DNA of 64,000 bases from Ga0077555 sp033764055. Lineage in GTDB: Bacteria > Pseudomonadota > Alphaproteobacteria > Rhizobiales > Hyphomicrobiaceae. The notes under the pieces are model-generated. The model was not told the DNA's origin, did not search any database, and saw only the letters and a list, made by a program, of their open reading frames with translations. This document shows positions 25,989 to 34,316 of the stretch, piece by piece. The stretch covers positions 1-64,000 of the forward strand of contig JANRJI010000110.1 of the NCBI GenBank assembly GCA_033764055.1, in the 5' to 3' direction. The position numbers and the translations under genes are program-made. The first letter of the stretch is position 1, and each line of letters opens with the position of its first letter.

Positions 25989-26790
25989 GGAGGTCCTTCA
26001 TTGTGCCGGCAGCTGTGACGAGCGTGACGGGGGCAGCGGGCGGCGATGGTCGCGGCCGCACCGGGATGCGCTTCATCACGAGCTGCAGTGCCTCCCAGTG
26101 GATGGCGCTGACGACCTTCAGGGTCAGCAGAGGGTGGGTCACCAAGAGCCTTGCGAGGTGGCCGTCGTCGAGCGGCCGTCGCTCGCCGGCAAGCGATGCG
26201 ACCAGCAACGGGCCCTCGGCATCGTGCGCCTCGACCACCACGCTGACGCTGTCGGCGGGAGGCGTCAGGCGGAACCGGTAGGTGAGATCGAGGTCGAGAA
26301 ACGGTGAGACGTAGAAGCGCTTGTCGGCGCGCTGATGGATGGCGCCGTCGCGCACGTCGTCGGTCCGCACAGGCACGAGATAGCTGTGGCGCTCGCCGAA
26401 CGTGTTGCTGACCTCGTAGAGGACGGCGGCGAGGCTGCCACCTGCGCGATGGCAAAAGTAGATGCTCAGCGGATTGAATCCGTAGCCGAGGATGCGCGGC
26501 ATGGTCAGCAGCCGGATGGGCCCGCCCCCAGTCGCGATACCGGCAGCATCCAGTCGGGCTTGGATCTGAGACCGCAGCGGCCTTTCCGAGCTGTCGCCAT
26601 GGTCGCGCTCGAGAAGGCCATAGACGCTGGCGCGGTTGATGCCGAGCAGCCTCGACGACCGCGAGATCGCACCAAGCTCGTCGAGGTCGATGTAGAGCCA
26701 GAAACAACGGTAGGCGAGATCGTGGCGTCGTGGGCGAAGCCGCTTGTGGACGACGCGTCCGACATAGATGGCCGAGACGTTCGCCATCAT
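25975..26790 (-). CDS. DUF1365 family protein
   Basis: 271 residues. Signatures are AIYVGRVVHKRLRPRRHDLAYR and FWLYIDLDEL, PRILGYGFNPLSIYFCH and HVSPF-type KRFYVSPFLDLDLTYRF. The family has no proven reaction but nearly always travels with an amine-oxidase-like FAD protein and a Cfa-type methyltransferase, as here. It starts at an ATGA overlap with the FAD gene and overlaps the next gene by 14 bp, so the three are translationally coupled. Confidence 0.92.
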   Translation of the reverse strand: MMANVSAIYVGRVVHKRLRPRRHDLAYRCFWLYIDLDELGAISRSSRLLGINRASVYGLLERDHGDSSERPLRSQIQARLDAAGIATGGGPIRLLTMPRILGYGFNPLSIYFCHRAGGSLAAVLYEVSNTFGERHSYLVPVRTDDVRDGAIHQRADKRFYVSPFLDLDLTYRFRLTPPADSVSVVVEAHDAEGPLLVASLAGERRPLDDGHLARLLVTHPLLTLKVVSAIHWEALQLVMKRIPVRPRPSPPAAPVTLVTAAGTMKDLHDKP

Positions 26791-28148
26791 GCAGCTTCCG
26801 GCTCGAGCGCCGCGGGCGGCGCTGCATCGAAGACGTGGATGCGGCCGGAATGGCTCGCCAACGTCCATGGCCGCGCCACGCCGCCCAACTGCTCGGCCAC
26901 GGCGAGGCCAGCCTGCAAGGCATCCTCGTGGAAGCCCGCGCCGAAGTAGGCGCCGCAGAGCCACGTGCGCCGGCGTCCCTGTAGGCTCCACAGCCGGCGC
27001 TGGGCGGCCATCGCCCGGGCATCGAGGACGGGATGCTCGTATGTGCCTTGCCAGTGGACGCTTGCCGCGTCCGGCGCCATCTGCGGGTTGAGCGTCACCA
27101 GGAGGGGTGCTGGCGTGTCGAGACCCTGCAGGCGGTTCATCCAGTAGGTGACGGTCGCGCGGCCGCCGGGGCTGTGGGTGCAGTCGGCAACGTAGTTCCA
27201 GCTGGCCCAGGCTGCGCGCCGCCGGGGCATCAGACGAACGTCCGAGTGCAGCACCGTGCGGTTGGCGGTGTAGCGGATGGCGCCCAAGAGCTCGCACTCG
27301 TCGCCGTCGGCATCGGTCAGAATGGCGAGCGCCTGGTCGGCGTGCGTGGCGATCACCACATGGTCGAAGGTCGTCTCGCCACCCCGTGCGTCGCGTAGCG
27401 TTACCCGGTTGTCGCCGCGTGTCACCGCCTTGACGGGTGTCGCGCGGCGGACCTCGCCTGAATATTCGTGCGCGAGCCGCCGCACGTACTCCCGGCTGCC
27501 GCCGGTGACAGTCCTCCACAGCGGGCGCCCGCCGAGATTGAAAAGCTGATGGTTGACGAAGAAGCGCACGAAGGCCCGCGCCGGGTACTGGAGCATGGCC
27601 TCGGGCGCCGACGACCAGATTGCCCCGGCCATCGGCAGCAGATGGTCCTCGCGAAAGGCACGGCCATAGCGCCCAGCATCGAGGTAGCTTCCGAGCGTCA
27701 GTCTCTCGTCGCCGGGCTCGTCGAGGAGGCGCGGCGCGCTGCGGTAGAAGCGGACGAGGTCGATCAACATCGACCAGAAGCGCGGGCTGACTGCGTTCGC
27801 CGGCCGCGCCAGCAGTCCGCCGATCCCTTCGCCCGAGTATTCGATGCGCCCCCCGGCGGCCGACACGGCAAATGACATGTCGCTCGCCTGTGTCGGCACG
27901 GCGAGATGGCGGAAAAGTGCCGTCAGGTTGGGGTAGGTAGCCTCGTTGTAGACGATAAAGCCGGTGTCGACGGGGACGCTCTGCCCCCCGAACGCTACCT
28001 CGACCGTATGGCTGTGGCCGCCGAGACGTCCCTCGTGCTCGTAGAGAACGACGCGATGACGCTGGCCGAGCAGCCAGGCGGACGCCAGCCCGCCGATGCC
28101 CGCGCCGATCACGGCGATGTCGAGCTGGCCCCGAGACGCGTCCCCCAT
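26787..28148 (-). CDS. Amine-oxidase-like FAD-dependent oxidoreductase
   Basis: 453 residues. The Rossmann dinucleotide motif is IAVIGAGIGGLASAWLL near the N-terminus, followed by LYEHEGRLGGHSHTV and VDTGFIVYNEATYPNL, all typical of the NAD/FAD-binding amine-oxidase-like proteins linked to DUF1365 and Cfa genes. FDHVVIATHADQAL is the second FAD contact. It is the first gene of the divergent operon; GAAGGAC precedes the ATG at 28148. It probably oxidises a lipid intermediate, by context only. Confidence 0.9.
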   Translation of the reverse strand: MGDASRGQLDIAVIGAGIGGLASAWLLGQRHRVVLYEHEGRLGGHSHTVEVAFGGQSVPVDTGFIVYNEATYPNLTALFRHLAVPTQASDMSFAVSAAGGRIEYSGEGIGGLLARPANAVSPRFWSMLIDLVRFYRSAPRLLDEPGDERLTLGSYLDAGRYGRAFREDHLLPMAGAIWSSAPEAMLQYPARAFVRFFVNHQLFNLGGRPLWRTVTGGSREYVRRLAHEYSGEVRRATPVKAVTRGDNRVTLRDARGGETTFDHVVIATHADQALAILTDADGDECELLGAIRYTANRTVLHSDVRLMPRRRAAWASWNYVADCTHSPGGRATVTYWMNRLQGLDTPAPLLVTLNPQMAPDAASVHWQGTYEHPVLDARAMAAQRRLWSLQGRRRTWLCGAYFGAGFHEDALQAGLAVAEQLGGVARPWTLASHSGRIHVFDAAPPAALEPEAA

Positions 28149-28201
28149 GTCCTTCGTCCGCTTTCCTGGCGCCGGATGACCGGCCGGCTCGATTGCGACT
28201 T

Positions 28202-28231
28202 GTTGAACGGCGTCGGGTCCACGGCGGATCA
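28202..28231 (-). promoter_or_regulatory. ECF-type promoter for the FAD/DUF1365/Cfa operon
   Basis: On the minus strand TGATCC (28226-28231) is followed after exactly 18 bases by TTCAAC (28202-28207), about 54 bases from the FAD-protein ATG. The same -35, spacing and TTCAA core occur on the plus strand at 28255-28284. TGATCC is the -35 of RpoE-dependent promoters in Rhodobacter. Confidence 0.7.
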
Positions 28232-28254
28232 CCCGGCCCGGTATCGTAGTCGGG

Positions 28255-28284
28255 TGATCCACCGTTCCATGCCGCGCGTTCAAG
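28255..28284 (+). promoter_or_regulatory. ECF-type autoregulatory promoter for the sigma-chrR operon
   Basis: TGATCC (28255-28260), 18-base spacer, TTCAAG (28279-28284). It lies about 125 bp before the sigma factor ATG and mirrors the divergent promoter. This suits a sigma factor that transcribes its own gene and the neighbouring operon. Confidence 0.7.
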
Positions 28285-28410
28285 TGATCAAAATGAATGG
28301 TGCCGGATGCGCTCATGCTTGCTACGGACAACAGGCGCGTTGCGCCGCGCGGAACACTACGGCGACTACTTCGGTCGCCCTTCAATCGCGATGGCCCCCC
28401 GATCTCCGCC

Positions 28411-28980
28411 ATGCCACAGCCTGAGCCGCCACCGACGGCCTTCGATGCCTCTCCGTTGATCGTTGCCGTGGCACGCGGCGATCGGGCGGCCTTCGCGCGC
28501 CTGTTCGAGCACTTCGCGCCCCGGATCAAGGCCATGCTGATGCGAACGGGGCTGGCCCCCCAGCGGGCCGAGGACCTCGCCCAGGAGACGATGCTGACCG
28601 TGTGGCGCAAAGCCCATCTCTACAACCCCGAAGGCGCCAGCGCGCCGGCGTGGATCTTCACCATCGCCCGGAACCGTCGCATAGACGTGCTGCGCCACGA
28701 TCGCCTCGAGGCTGCGCCGGCCGGCGATGCGCTGCCGGATGCTACCGACGAGAGTCCGTTGCCCGATGTCGCCCTGGCATCTGCCGAGGACGCCGAGCGC
28801 TTGCGGCTCGCACTCGCCCGCCTTAGCGCCGAACAGCTGAAGGTCGTCACATTGAGCTTCTTCGAAAGCCGTCCCCATTCCGAAATTGCCGACATGCTCG
28901 GAATCCCCCTCGGAACAGTCAAGTCGCGCCTGCGCCTCGCCATGGGCCGGCTTCGCGATCTGCTGGGTGAAGCGCCATGA
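28411..28980 (+). CDS. rpoE: ECF sigma factor of the RpoE/ChrR type
   Basis: 189 residues with region 2 (FARLFEHFAPRIKAMLMRTG then AEDLAQETMLTVWRKAHLY, which melts the -10) and region 4 (SEIADMLGIPLGTVKSRLRLAMGRLRDLL, which reads the -35). Region 3 is absent, as in ECF factors. It overlaps a ChrR-type anti-sigma gene by 4 bp and faces a lipid-modification operon. By homology it should be released in response to singlet oxygen or organic peroxides. The ATG at 28411 is preferred over upstream in-frame codons because the promoter and leader lie there. Confidence 0.9.
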   Translation: MPQPEPPPTAFDASPLIVAVARGDRAAFARLFEHFAPRIKAMLMRTGLAPQRAEDLAQETMLTVWRKAHLYNPEGASAPAWIFTIARNRRIDVLRHDRLEAAPAGDALPDATDESPLPDVALASAEDAERLRLALARLSAEQLKVVTLSFFESRPHSEIADMLGIPLGTVKSRLRLAMGRLRDLLGEAP

Positions 28981-29624
28981 CAGTTCACCATCACCCGACC
29001 GACGAGACCCTTGCTGCGCATGCGGCCGGAGCCCTCGATATCGGCCGCAGCCTCGTTGTCGAGGCGCATCTCGAGGCGTGTCCGCGCTGCCGGTGCTGGG
29101 TTGGCTCGCTGCATGCAGTCGGTGGCCTGATGCTCGCCGACATCAAGCCGATGGCATTATCTCCGGGGGCGCTCGACCGGACCCTGGCGGCGCTTCCCGC
29201 CCAAGTGCCGGTGCAGTCGCCGCCACGGCCCCGCGCCGCTACCGCCGAGGCGATCACCTTGCCACGCATTCTGGAAGGCCGACGGATAGGGGAGTGGAAG
29301 TGGCTGGGCCCGGGCATTCACCGGTGCGACATCGAGGTGCCGGATGCCGACGGCGCGAGGGTCTTCCTGCTGCGGGCGGCGCCGGGCACGCGGATGCCGC
29401 ATCACACTCATACGGGCAGCGAGTTGACGCTCGTCCTCTCCGGCGCGTTTGCCCACGAGGGCGGCACCTATCGCGCCGGTGATTTCGACGAGGCCGACGA
29501 TGACGTCGAGCATCAACCGGTGGTGCGGCCAGGCGCGACCTGCGTCTGCCTGGTGGCCATGACCGGCGACCTTAGGCTCGTCGGCTGGCTCGGCCGGGTG
29601 CTGCAGCCGTTCGTGCGGATCTAA
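28977..29624 (+). CDS. chrR: ChrR-type zinc anti-sigma factor with cupin domain
   Basis: 215 residues. The N-terminal anti-sigma domain has the zinc set His6, His31, Cys35 and Cys38 (HLEACPRC), the same numbering as Rhodobacter sphaeroides ChrR. The C-terminal cupin carries His143, His145, Glu149 and His179 (HTHTGSE and DVEHQP), offset by two from the known ChrR zinc ligands, and a CVC near the C-terminus. In ChrR the cupin senses singlet oxygen and triggers sigma release. Start and sigma stop overlap (ATGA), giving coupled synthesis. Confidence 0.93.
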   Translation: MTVHHHPTDETLAAHAAGALDIGRSLVVEAHLEACPRCRCWVGSLHAVGGLMLADIKPMALSPGALDRTLAALPAQVPVQSPPRPRAATAEAITLPRILEGRRIGEWKWLGPGIHRCDIEVPDADGARVFLLRAAPGTRMPHHTHTGSELTLVLSGAFAHEGGTYRAGDFDEADDDVEHQPVVRPGATCVCLVAMTGDLRLVGWLGRVLQPFVRI

Positions 29625-29652
29625 CGACTGCTAACAATCGGCGGAGAGCCCA

Positions 29653-30480
29653 ATGAGCCTCGGCTTTATGGCGTGGACGTTGCTTGGCCAATGGTTGGCG
29701 CTGGCAGCCGTGATGGGCGTTGCCTGGTTGGTCCAGCAGCGGACCGGCAACTCGGGCTGGGTCGATGTGGCGTGGACCTTCGGCGTCGGCGTTGCCGGAG
29801 CCGCGGGAGCGTTGGCCATGTCCGCCGGCGAGGCCTGGACAGAGCGCCAGCTGCTGGTCGCGGCCCTGGTGTCGCTGTGGGCACTGCGCCTCGGGTCGTA
29901 CATTGTCGGTCGCTCGTTGCACGCCAGCGACGACCCGCGCTACGCCGAGCTGACCAAGACCTGGGGCGAGGCCGCGCCGCGCATGATGGCGGGCCTCCTG
30001 CAGGCTCAGGCCGTGGCCTCGCTGCCGCTTGTCCTGGCGGTCACAGTCGCCGCTCAACGGCCGGGAGCCGGCGTGACATGGGCCGACCTGCTCGGCGCCG
30101 CGCTGCTCGCCGTTGCCATTCTCGGCGAAGGCATCGCCGATCGCCAGCTAGCGGCCTTCAAGGCCGATCGGGCCAATTCTGGCCGCGTCTGCGATCGGGG
30201 CCTCTGGGGCTGGTCGCGTCATCCGAACTATTTCTTCCAATGGCTCGGATGGCTGGCCTACCCCGTCATGGCGATCGATCCGTCGGGCAGCTATGCGGTC
30301 GGTTGGCTGTCTCTGGGAGCGCCGGTGGCGATGTACTGGTACCTCGTGCACGTCTCGGGGATCCCTCCGCTCGAGGCGCACATGCTGCGCTCCCGGCCGG
30401 AGGCCTACCGGTCCTATCAGGCCAGGACGAGCGCGTTCTTCCCGCTTCCCCCTGCAACCGAGCCGAGGCTCGCTCGATGA
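29653..30480 (+). CDS. DUF1295 (steroid 5-alpha-reductase-like) membrane protein
   Basis: 275 residues with about six helices. The signature is SGRVCDRGLWGWSRHPNYFFQWLGWLAYP split across residues 175-205, the NADPH-linked R.P.YF motif of the DUF1295/isoprenylcysteine methyltransferase/5-alpha-reductase superfamily, followed by PPLEAHMLRSRPEAYRSYQ. It probably reduces or methylates a membrane lipid. It is third in the sigma-chrR operon and overlaps the next gene (ATGA). Confidence 0.9.
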   Translation: MSLGFMAWTLLGQWLALAAVMGVAWLVQQRTGNSGWVDVAWTFGVGVAGAAGALAMSAGEAWTERQLLVAALVSLWALRLGSYIVGRSLHASDDPRYAELTKTWGEAAPRMMAGLLQAQAVASLPLVLAVTVAAQRPGAGVTWADLLGAALLAVAILGEGIADRQLAAFKADRANSGRVCDRGLWGWSRHPNYFFQWLGWLAYPVMAIDPSGSYAVGWLSLGAPVAMYWYLVHVSGIPPLEAHMLRSRPEAYRSYQARTSAFFPLPPATEPRLAR

Positions 30481-31514
30481 CCTTGAAAGCCCTCGCAACC
30501 CGCACCATCGAGCGTGCGCCGGTGCCGGATCCACTTACCCGTGTTGGTATCCGCGCGCTCGTTGCCCGCGCGAGCCGCGGCATCGCGGAATTCGGCGCGA
30601 CGGCTGAGGCCTTCGCCGCCGGCATGACCGGTGCGCCCATCGCCCGGCATGCCGATGCAGCCAACATACAGCACTACGAGGTGCCATCCGATTTCTTCGG
30701 TCTCGTGCTCGGCCCGCAGCGCAAATACTCCTGCTGCCTGTACGAGGCTGATGCTGGAACGCTCGCCCAGGCGGAGGAGCTGGCTCTGCAGCGGACCGCG
30801 GCCAATGCCGGCCTCGCCGATGGCCAGTCGATCCTGGAGCTCGGCTGTGGCTGGGGCTCGCTGACGCTTTTGATGGCGCAGCGCTATCCGAGGGCCCACA
30901 TCACTGCCATCTCGAACTCGCGCTCGCAACGAGCCTTCATCGAGGGCCGCGCGAGCACGCTCGGCCTGACCAACGTTCGCGTGCTCACGATCGACATGAA
31001 CGACCTGGCGCAGCCCGGGACGTTCGACAGAGTCGTCTCGATCGAGATGTTCGAGCACATGGCGAACTGGCGCGAGCTTCTCGGCCGGATCGCCAGCTGG
31101 CTCGCGCCTGGCGGTCGCCTCCTGGTCCATGTCTTCGCGCACCGTAGCCACGCCTATCGCTTCGATGATGCCGACGCCGACGATTGGATAGCGCAGCACT
31201 TCTTCACCGGTGGCATCATGCCGAGCCATCGGCTCATGCACCAGTTCGCCGACATTCTCGTGGTCGAGCGCGAGTGGCAGTGGAGCGGCACCCATTATGC
31301 GAGGACCGCGAACGATTGGCTCGCCAACCTCGACTGCAACGAGGCCGCCGCGCGCCGGGTGCTCCAGCCTGTCTACGGCGCAGACACCAGCCTCTGGCTC
31401 CGCCGGTGGCGACTTTTCTTTCTGGCGACCGCCGGGCTCTTCGGTCACCGCGACGGCACGGAGTGGGGCGTCAGCCAGTACATGATGCGACGACCCGAGG
31501 GTTCGGTCCGGTGA
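30477..31514 (+). CDS. Cyclopropane-synthase-type SAM methyltransferase (second copy)
   Basis: 345 residues, shorter than the copy at 24756 and lacking most of its N-terminal lipid-binding domain. It keeps QHYEVPSDFFGLVLGPQRKY, the SAM motif ILELGCGWGSLTLLMAQ, VVSIEMFEHMANW and HFFTGGIMPSHRLM. A conserved pair CC in KYSCCLYE marks this subfamily. It may make branched or cyclopropane fatty acids, or the methylated precursors of furan fatty acids known from Rhodobacter. It is last of the sigma operon. Confidence 0.9.
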   Translation: MTLKALATRTIERAPVPDPLTRVGIRALVARASRGIAEFGATAEAFAAGMTGAPIARHADAANIQHYEVPSDFFGLVLGPQRKYSCCLYEADAGTLAQAEELALQRTAANAGLADGQSILELGCGWGSLTLLMAQRYPRAHITAISNSRSQRAFIEGRASTLGLTNVRVLTIDMNDLAQPGTFDRVVSIEMFEHMANWRELLGRIASWLAPGGRLLVHVFAHRSHAYRFDDADADDWIAQHFFTGGIMPSHRLMHQFADILVVEREWQWSGTHYARTANDWLANLDCNEAAARRVLQPVYGADTSLWLRRWRLFFLATAGLFGHRDGTEWGVSQYMMRRPEGSVR

Positions 31515-31593
31515 GCTCGCATTGCCTTGTCTCGCGCCGGGGTCGAAGCCATAAAGGCCTCACCGTCTGCCGCCGCAAAAGGGAGAGAGTGGC

Positions 31594-34242
31594 ATGGAGA
31601 CCGATGCCCCAAAGCCGATCCTGCTCAAGGATTACCGCCCCTCTCCCTACCTGATCGACACGGTCCATCTCGATATCGCCTTGCACCCGACCGAGACGCG
31701 CGTGCGCTCGCGGCTTGCCGTCCGGCCGAACCCGAAACGCGAAGGGCGCCGCGGCCCACTGGTGCTCGATGGCGAAGGATTGGTTCTGGACAGCGTACGG
31801 ATCGACGGCCAGCCGCTGAGCGGCAAGGCGGCCGTCGCCAGCGAGGCGTCGCTCAGGCTGAGCGTACCGGCCGACGAGCCCTTCACGCTCGAGATCGAGA
31901 CCCGCTGCAATCCGGAGGCCAACAAGGCGCTGTCTGGCCTCTACCTGTCGCGGGGCATCTACTGCACGCAGTGCGAGGCCCAGGGATTCAGGCGGATCAC
32001 CTATTTCCTCGACCGGCCGGACGTCCTGTCGGTCTACACGACGCGGATCGAGGCCGACCCGTCGTCTGCGCCGGTACTGCTGTCGAACGGCAATCTTGTC
32101 GAGCGCGGCACGCTCGACAAGGGCAGCCGCCATTACGCCGTCTGGAAGGATCCGCATCCGAAGCCCTCCTATCTGTTCGCGCTCGTGGGCGGCAAGCTCG
32201 GTGCGATCACCTCCACCTTCGAGACGGCGTCCGGGCGCAAGGTCGACCTCGCCATCTACGTCGAGCCCGGCAAGGAGGATCGGTGCGCCTGGGCCATGGA
32301 TTGCCTGAAGCGCTCCATGCGTTGGGACGAGGAGCGTTTCGGCCGGGAGTACGACCTTGACGTTTTCAACATCGTCGCGGTGTCCGACTTCAACATGGGC
32401 GCGATGGAGAACAAGGGGCTCAACATCTTCAACGACCGCCTCGTGCTTGCCAGCTCGAAAACCGCCACCGATAACGATTATTTCAACATCGACCGCGTCA
32501 TCGCCCACGAGTACTTCCACAACTGGACCGGAAATCGCATCACTTGCCGCGACTGGTTCCAGCTCTGCCTGAAGGAGGGGCTGACGGTGTTCCGCGATCA
32601 GCTCTACTCGGCCGACCACCGCTCGCCGGCTGTCCAGCGGATTTACGACGTGCGCATGCTGAAGGCGCGCCAGTTTCCCGAGGATGCGGGCCCCCTCGCC
32701 CATCCCGTGCGGCCCGACCGCTTCATCGAGATCAACAACTTCTATACGGCCACCGTCTACGAGAAGGGCGCCGAGCTCTGTCGCATGATTCACACGCTCC
32801 TGGGTGAGGCGCTGTTCCGCAAGGGGATGGATCTCTACTTCGAGCGCCACGACGGCGAGGCCGCGACGGTCGAGAATTTCGTCCAGTGCTTCGCCGATGC
32901 GAGCGGGCGCGACCTCGGCCAGTTCATGACGTGGTACGCGCAGGCCGGCACGCCCGGCCTCGTTTGCGACCTGAAATACAATCCGGGCAAGCGACTTGCC
33001 GAGCTGACCGTCGAGCAGGTGCTCGCCCCCACGCCGGGCCAGCCGACCAAGAAGCCGCTGCACGTGCCGCTGGCCATCGGCCTGCTCGGTGGCAACGGCA
33101 ACGACCTCCCGCTCGAGATGGCGGGTGGCGAGCGTCTGGCCAATGGCGTGCTCGAGGTGACGAAGCGCAAGGAGACGTTCCGGTTCGTCGATGTCCCCGC
33201 CCGGCCGGTCCCGTCGCTGTTGCGCGGCTTCTCGGCTCCGGTCAACCTCACTGTCGATCTCGTCGACGCGGATCTCGCCTTCCTGATGACGCACGACGCC
33301 GACGAGTTCAATCGGTGGCAGGCGAGCCAGGACTACGCCATGCGACTGCTCGTTGAGGGCGTGAAGGCGCTCGCCAAGGAGGGGCCGGCACCCGACCCGA
33401 AGGCGTTCATCGATGCGCTCGGCACGATCGTCGGCGACGACCGGCTCGAGCCGGCGTTCCGGGCCCAGGTCCTGGCCCTGCCGAGCGAGAGCGATGTCGC
33501 CCGAGTCATCGCGAAGGACATCGACCCCGACGCCATCCATACAGTGAGGAAGACGCTCCGGCGTAAGATTGCGGCCCGTCTCGGCGACCGGCTGGAGGAG
33601 ATCTACCAGCGCAATGCCGTCAAGGGCGCCTACGCCCCGGTTCCCGACCAGATCGGCCGCCGGGCACTGCGCAACGGAGCACTGACCCTTCTTATGGCAC
33701 GGGCGAAGCCCGCGGATATTGCGCGCGCCGTGCGGCATTTCGAGTCGGCCTCGAACCTCACTGACGAGATCGCCGGCCTCGGCTCTCTGACCGACGCACG
33801 CGGGCCCGAGCGGGCTGCAGCCTTCGAGCGCTTCTACGAGCGCTGGAAGGACGACCACATCGTCATCGATCACTGGTTCGGCTACCAAGCCGCCTCATCG
33901 CTGACCGGCACGCTGGCGACCGTGAAGAGGCTGATGCGCCATCCGCTGATGTCGTTGCAGAACCCCAACAAGGTGCGCACCCTGATCGGCGCCTTCGCCG
34001 CCAACCCGACCGCGTTCAACCGTAAGGACGGCGCCGGCTATGCCTTCGTAGCCGATCGATGCCTCGAGATAGACCGGTTCAATCCCCAGATTGCGGCGCG
34101 CCTGATGACGGCTTTTCGCAGTTGGCGCACGCTCGAGTCCGGTCGCCGCAAGCTCGCCGAGAGGACGCTGAAAGGCGTGGCCAGGGCGAAACCTCTGTCG
34201 CGCGACGCTTTCGAGATCGTGACCAAAATGCTCGACGCATGA
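31594..34242 (+). CDS. pepN: Aminopeptidase N (PepN)
   Basis: 882 residues, M1 zinc metallopeptidase that trims N-terminal residues from cytosolic peptides. The exopeptidase motif GAMEN is at 269-273 and the zinc site HEYFH at 305-309, with the third ligand Glu near 328 in KEGLTVFRDQ. Proton-donor Tyr is in FYTATVYEKGAE. Length and domain order match Escherichia coli PepN. GGGAGAG precedes the ATG. Monocistronic. Confidence 0.97.
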   Translation: METDAPKPILLKDYRPSPYLIDTVHLDIALHPTETRVRSRLAVRPNPKREGRRGPLVLDGEGLVLDSVRIDGQPLSGKAAVASEASLRLSVPADEPFTLEIETRCNPEANKALSGLYLSRGIYCTQCEAQGFRRITYFLDRPDVLSVYTTRIEADPSSAPVLLSNGNLVERGTLDKGSRHYAVWKDPHPKPSYLFALVGGKLGAITSTFETASGRKVDLAIYVEPGKEDRCAWAMDCLKRSMRWDEERFGREYDLDVFNIVAVSDFNMGAMENKGLNIFNDRLVLASSKTATDNDYFNIDRVIAHEYFHNWTGNRITCRDWFQLCLKEGLTVFRDQLYSADHRSPAVQRIYDVRMLKARQFPEDAGPLAHPVRPDRFIEINNFYTATVYEKGAELCRMIHTLLGEALFRKGMDLYFERHDGEAATVENFVQCFADASGRDLGQFMTWYAQAGTPGLVCDLKYNPGKRLAELTVEQVLAPTPGQPTKKPLHVPLAIGLLGGNGNDLPLEMAGGERLANGVLEVTKRKETFRFVDVPARPVPSLLRGFSAPVNLTVDLVDADLAFLMTHDADEFNRWQASQDYAMRLLVEGVKALAKEGPAPDPKAFIDALGTIVGDDRLEPAFRAQVLALPSESDVARVIAKDIDPDAIHTVRKTLRRKIAARLGDRLEEIYQRNAVKGAYAPVPDQIGRRALRNGALTLLMARAKPADIARAVRHFESASNLTDEIAGLGSLTDARGPERAAAFERFYERWKDDHIVIDHWFGYQAASSLTGTLATVKRLMRHPLMSLQNPNKVRTLIGAFAANPTAFNRKDGAGYAFVADRCLEIDRFNPQIAARLMTAFRSWRTLESGRRKLAERTLKGVARAKPLSRDAFEIVTKMLDA

Positions 34243-34316
34243 CCTGTCACGCAGGCAAGCGGGCGCAAGGAGCGGCTCGCCCTGCCGGCTGAGGGCTCGG
34301 TGCCGACCGCTCGCCG

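Noticed and set aside
31471..33888. Very long open frame on the strand opposite pepN
   Set aside because: It has no family motif and mirrors pepN codons; long antisense frames are common in such GC-rich coding DNA. The same applies to the long frames opposite the YfhO-like gene (9672-11714), glnE and the EF-hand gene (36347-41368).
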